Origin: an uncultured bacterium
GTDB lineage: Bacteria; Bacillota; Clostridia; Lachnospirales; Lachnospiraceae
Length of the DNA: 6,628 nt
Direction of reading: 5' to 3'
Assembly: GCA_905214855.1 (NCBI GenBank)
Contig: CAJMNU010000079.1
Span: 1-6,628, forward strand
The notes under the pieces are model-generated. The model was given only the letters and a program-made list of their open reading frames with translations. It had not been told where the DNA came from and did not search any database. The position numbers and the translations under genes are program-made. Positions 4,901 through 6,628 of this stretch are shown in pieces; position 1 is the stretch's first letter, and every line of letters starts with the position of its first letter.

Positions 4901-5824
4901 CTATATTAGAAATTCCAATGCTTTTATCTTATCTCTCTCTACCTGCGCTTTCAATTCCTCTACATTTGCAAATTTCTTTTCTTCACGAAGCTGATGGTAA
5001 AGTTCCACTGTAATTTCTTTTCCATATAGTTCCTTTGTCCATTCAAAAATAAAGGTTTCTGCTCCGACAGGATATTCTCCTATGGTTGGCTTTCTGCCAA
5101 TATTGGTTACACTGAGATAAGAATTCCCATCTATCTTGGTACAAGAGGCATACACTCCGTTAGGCGGTAATTTTTTTCCGGCTTCTGGCAAAAGATTTGC
5201 GGTCGGAAAACCGATCCGACTTCCCAGATGATTTCCATTGACTACCTTTCCATGTAATGCAAATGGATACCCCAAAAGTGCATTGACATCCTCCATGTTT
5301 CCTTCATCCAGTTTTTCCCGTATAAAAGTACTGCTGATGATACGACCACTTTTTTCATCCCGTCGCTTATGTACTACATCCAATTCATACCCACAGGAAG
5401 ATGACATCTCTTCTAACAGAGCAGCGTCTCCTGATCTTTGATAGCCAAAATGAAAATCTGTCCCGACTGCGATATAGCGGGCTTTCAAGCGTTTTACCAG
5501 AATTTCTCTGACAAAAACATCTGCTGGCATATGGCTTGCCTCAACTGTAAATGGATATTCGATCAGACAGCCAATCCCCAATTTTTCTAAATATTTTCTT
5601 CGTTCTTCATTGGTTAAAAGCATAGGCTGCTGTTTTTTACCTGTCACCACTGCCACAGGAGACATATCAAAAGTAAAAACTGTAGGAATCATTCCCGCTT
5701 CTTTTTTCTCCATAATTTTGGAAATCAAAGTTTGATGTCCTAAATGCATTCCATCAAATTTTCCTAATGTCACTGCCACAGGCTGCTTCATCTCAATTTC
5801 CGCTGTTCCGGTAAAATATTGCAT
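4901..5824 (-). CDS. ribF: Bifunctional riboflavin kinase / FAD synthetase
   Basis: This 307-residue cytosolic enzyme converts riboflavin to FMN (kinase) and then FMN to FAD (adenylyltransferase). Its length and layout are normal. The N-terminal FAD-synthetase domain has the nucleotidyltransferase HLGH motif (27-30) within GKFDGMHLGH, the GTDFHFGYQR stretch (121-130) and ISSTFIRE (163-170). The C-terminal riboflavin-kinase domain has GSRIGFPTAN (201-210), whose PTAN binds the nucleotide phosphates, NGVYA (222-226), NIGRKPT (241-247) and E256 in AETFIFEW, the position of the catalytic base. The ATG at 5824 follows GGGAGGGAG (5828-5836). It lies 17 bp after truB and is surely co-transcribed with it, ending at the bidirectional terminator. 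In many relatives rpsO would come next, but not here. No key residue is missing. Confidence 0.97.
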   Translation of the reverse strand: MQYFTGTAEIEMKQPVAVTLGKFDGMHLGHQTLISKIMEKKEAGMIPTVFTFDMSPVAVVTGKKQQPMLLTNEERRKYLEKLGIGCLIEYPFTVEASHMPADVFVREILVKRLKARYIAVGTDFHFGYQRSGDAALLEEMSSSCGYELDVVHKRRDEKSGRIISSTFIREKLDEGNMEDVNALLGYPFALHGKVVNGNHLGSRIGFPTANLLPEAGKKLPPNGVYASCTKIDGNSYLSVTNIGRKPTIGEYPVGAETFIFEWTKELYGKEITVELYHQLREEKKFANVEELKAQVERDKIKALEFLI

Positions 5825-5841
5825 ACTCTCCCTCCCAGGAA

Positions 5842-6628
5842 TCAGATTCCATTTCCCAAAAACATCTTTTTAGGAAAATACAATCCTTTTTCTTTCTGAA
5901 ACTCATATAGTCCCGTAAAATATCCCCTTCTGTCATAAACACGTACTGTACTTTCCGGCATTTTCTCAAGAAAAACCTCTCTGTTTTCTGCCGTTTCCCA
6001 TCCGACAAGCCCATCCTGGCGCAAAGGATTCCCATTTTGAAGCGCTTTCTCTGTCTCTTCCTTTACACATAGTGCCGGATATTCTAAAAAAGCATTTTCA
6101 ATCGGAACAATATATTTTTCTATTCTGCCCTCTTTTACCAACTCTTCTACCTGATCAAGCCGGATCGCATCTTTTAAAAAGAAGCTCCCTACCTGAGTTC
6201 GAACCAGTGATTCCATACATCCACCGCATCCCAATTCTGCTCCGATATCTCGGCACAGAGAACGTATATAAGTCCCCTTAGAACAGGAAATCATCATTGT
6301 TACTCTGGGAAGTTCTATTTTTTCCACCACGATCTCTGTAATACATACATGCCTTGGCTGGCGCTCGATCGTCTTTCCCTCTCTTGCCAACTGATACAAT
6401 TTTTTGCCATTGACTTTAATTGCAGAATACATAGGAGGTATCTGATCATATTCTCCAACAAACTTTTTAATTGTCTCGCATACTTCATCTTCCCCTACAG
6501 ATACTTCTTTTTCAGCAAGCACTGTGCCAGAAATATCCTCTGTATCTGTCTCTTTTCCAAGAAGCAAAACTGCACGGTACTGTTTACTATGATCGGTCAA
6601 CATATCACATAATTTTGTTCCCTGTCCC
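5842..6628 (-). CDS. truB: tRNA pseudouridine(55) synthase TruB, N-terminus beyond the window
   Basis: The frame is open to the right edge, and 261 residues of the C-terminal part are visible. TruB makes pseudouridine 55 in the T-loop of nearly all tRNAs. The in-window sequence starts GQGTKLCDMLTD and continues KQYRAVLLLGK, matching the region just after the catalytic-aspartate motif (GTLDP), so that aspartate and roughly 50-60 N-terminal residues lie outside. Recognisable motifs are IPPMYSAIKVNGKKLY, SKGTYIRSLCRDIGAELG and LVRTQVGSF, followed by a PUA-like C-terminal domain ending in the GLYFPKKMFL stretch. An internal ATG at 6603 is not the start, because family homology continues upstream of it. 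The stop lies 17 bp before the ribF start. This is the tail of the usual translation-factor cluster. Confidence 0.96.
   Translation of the reverse strand, partial: GQGTKLCDMLTDHSKQYRAVLLLGKETDTEDISGTVLAEKEVSVGEDEVCETIKKFVGEYDQIPPMYSAIKVNGKKLYQLAREGKTIERQPRHVCITEIVVEKIELPRVTMMISCSKGTYIRSLCRDIGAELGCGGCMESLVRTQVGSFFLKDAIRLDQVEELVKEGRIEKYIVPIENAFLEYPALCVKEETEKALQNGNPLRQDGLVGWETAENREVFLEKMPESTVRVYDRRGYFTGLYEFQKEKGLYFPKKMFLGNGI

Noticed and set aside
5793..6035. Alternative minus-strand frame spanning the truB end and ribF start
   Set aside because: It is out of frame with two well-identified genes and is explained as a shadow.

Overview
The window looks like a low-to-moderate GC Firmicute of the class Clostridia, most likely a gut Lachnospiraceae. 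The grounds are the protein families present: a DUF3842 protein, a seven-repeat choline/cell-wall-binding protein, an ECF vitamin transporter S component with a uridine-kinase-like partner, and truB/ribF/rpsO of Firmicutes type. AGGAGG-like Shine-Dalgarno sites and consensus sigma-A promoters fit this. The genus cannot be fixed from sequence reading alone.

Layout from the right edge leftwards. The minus strand carries truB (5' end cut by the window edge) and ribF, 17 bp apart, which are the tail of the conserved infB-rbfA-truB-ribF cluster. A strong bidirectional terminator (4810-4854) closes ribF and also serves the convergent plus-strand gene 3516-4760, a secreted protein with an FN3-like domain and seven C-terminal cell-wall-binding repeats. 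Divergent from that gene, on the minus strand, is a likely operon of three genes: a fused methyltransferase/small inorganic-pyrophosphatase-like protein (2352-3242), an ECF transporter S component (1680-2210), and a uridine-kinase-family P-loop kinase (1045-1683) joined to the transporter by an ATGA stop/start overlap. A plus-strand DUF3842 gene (609-1034) converges on the kinase with only 10 bp between stop codons. At the left end, rpsO (62-328, minus) has its own strong promoter and a leader of about 93 nt, and is followed by a stem-loop at the window edge where pnp would be expected next.

How the parts fit. truB, ribF and rpsO are housekeeping genes (tRNA Psi55, FMN/FAD synthesis, ribosomal protein S15) that are often adjacent in Firmicutes. 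Here about 4.6 kb containing five unrelated genes separates ribF from rpsO, and rpsO has its own promoter. The transporter/kinase pair suggests import of a small hydroxylated vitamin or nucleoside followed by trapping through phosphorylation; the substrate cannot be told from sequence. No CRISPR array, insertion sequence, tRNA or rRNA was seen. The most unusual items are the methyltransferase-pyrophosphatase fusion, the coupled ECF-S/kinase pair, and the DUF3842 promoter region with a 14-bp palindrome over its -10 box and alternative leader hairpins.
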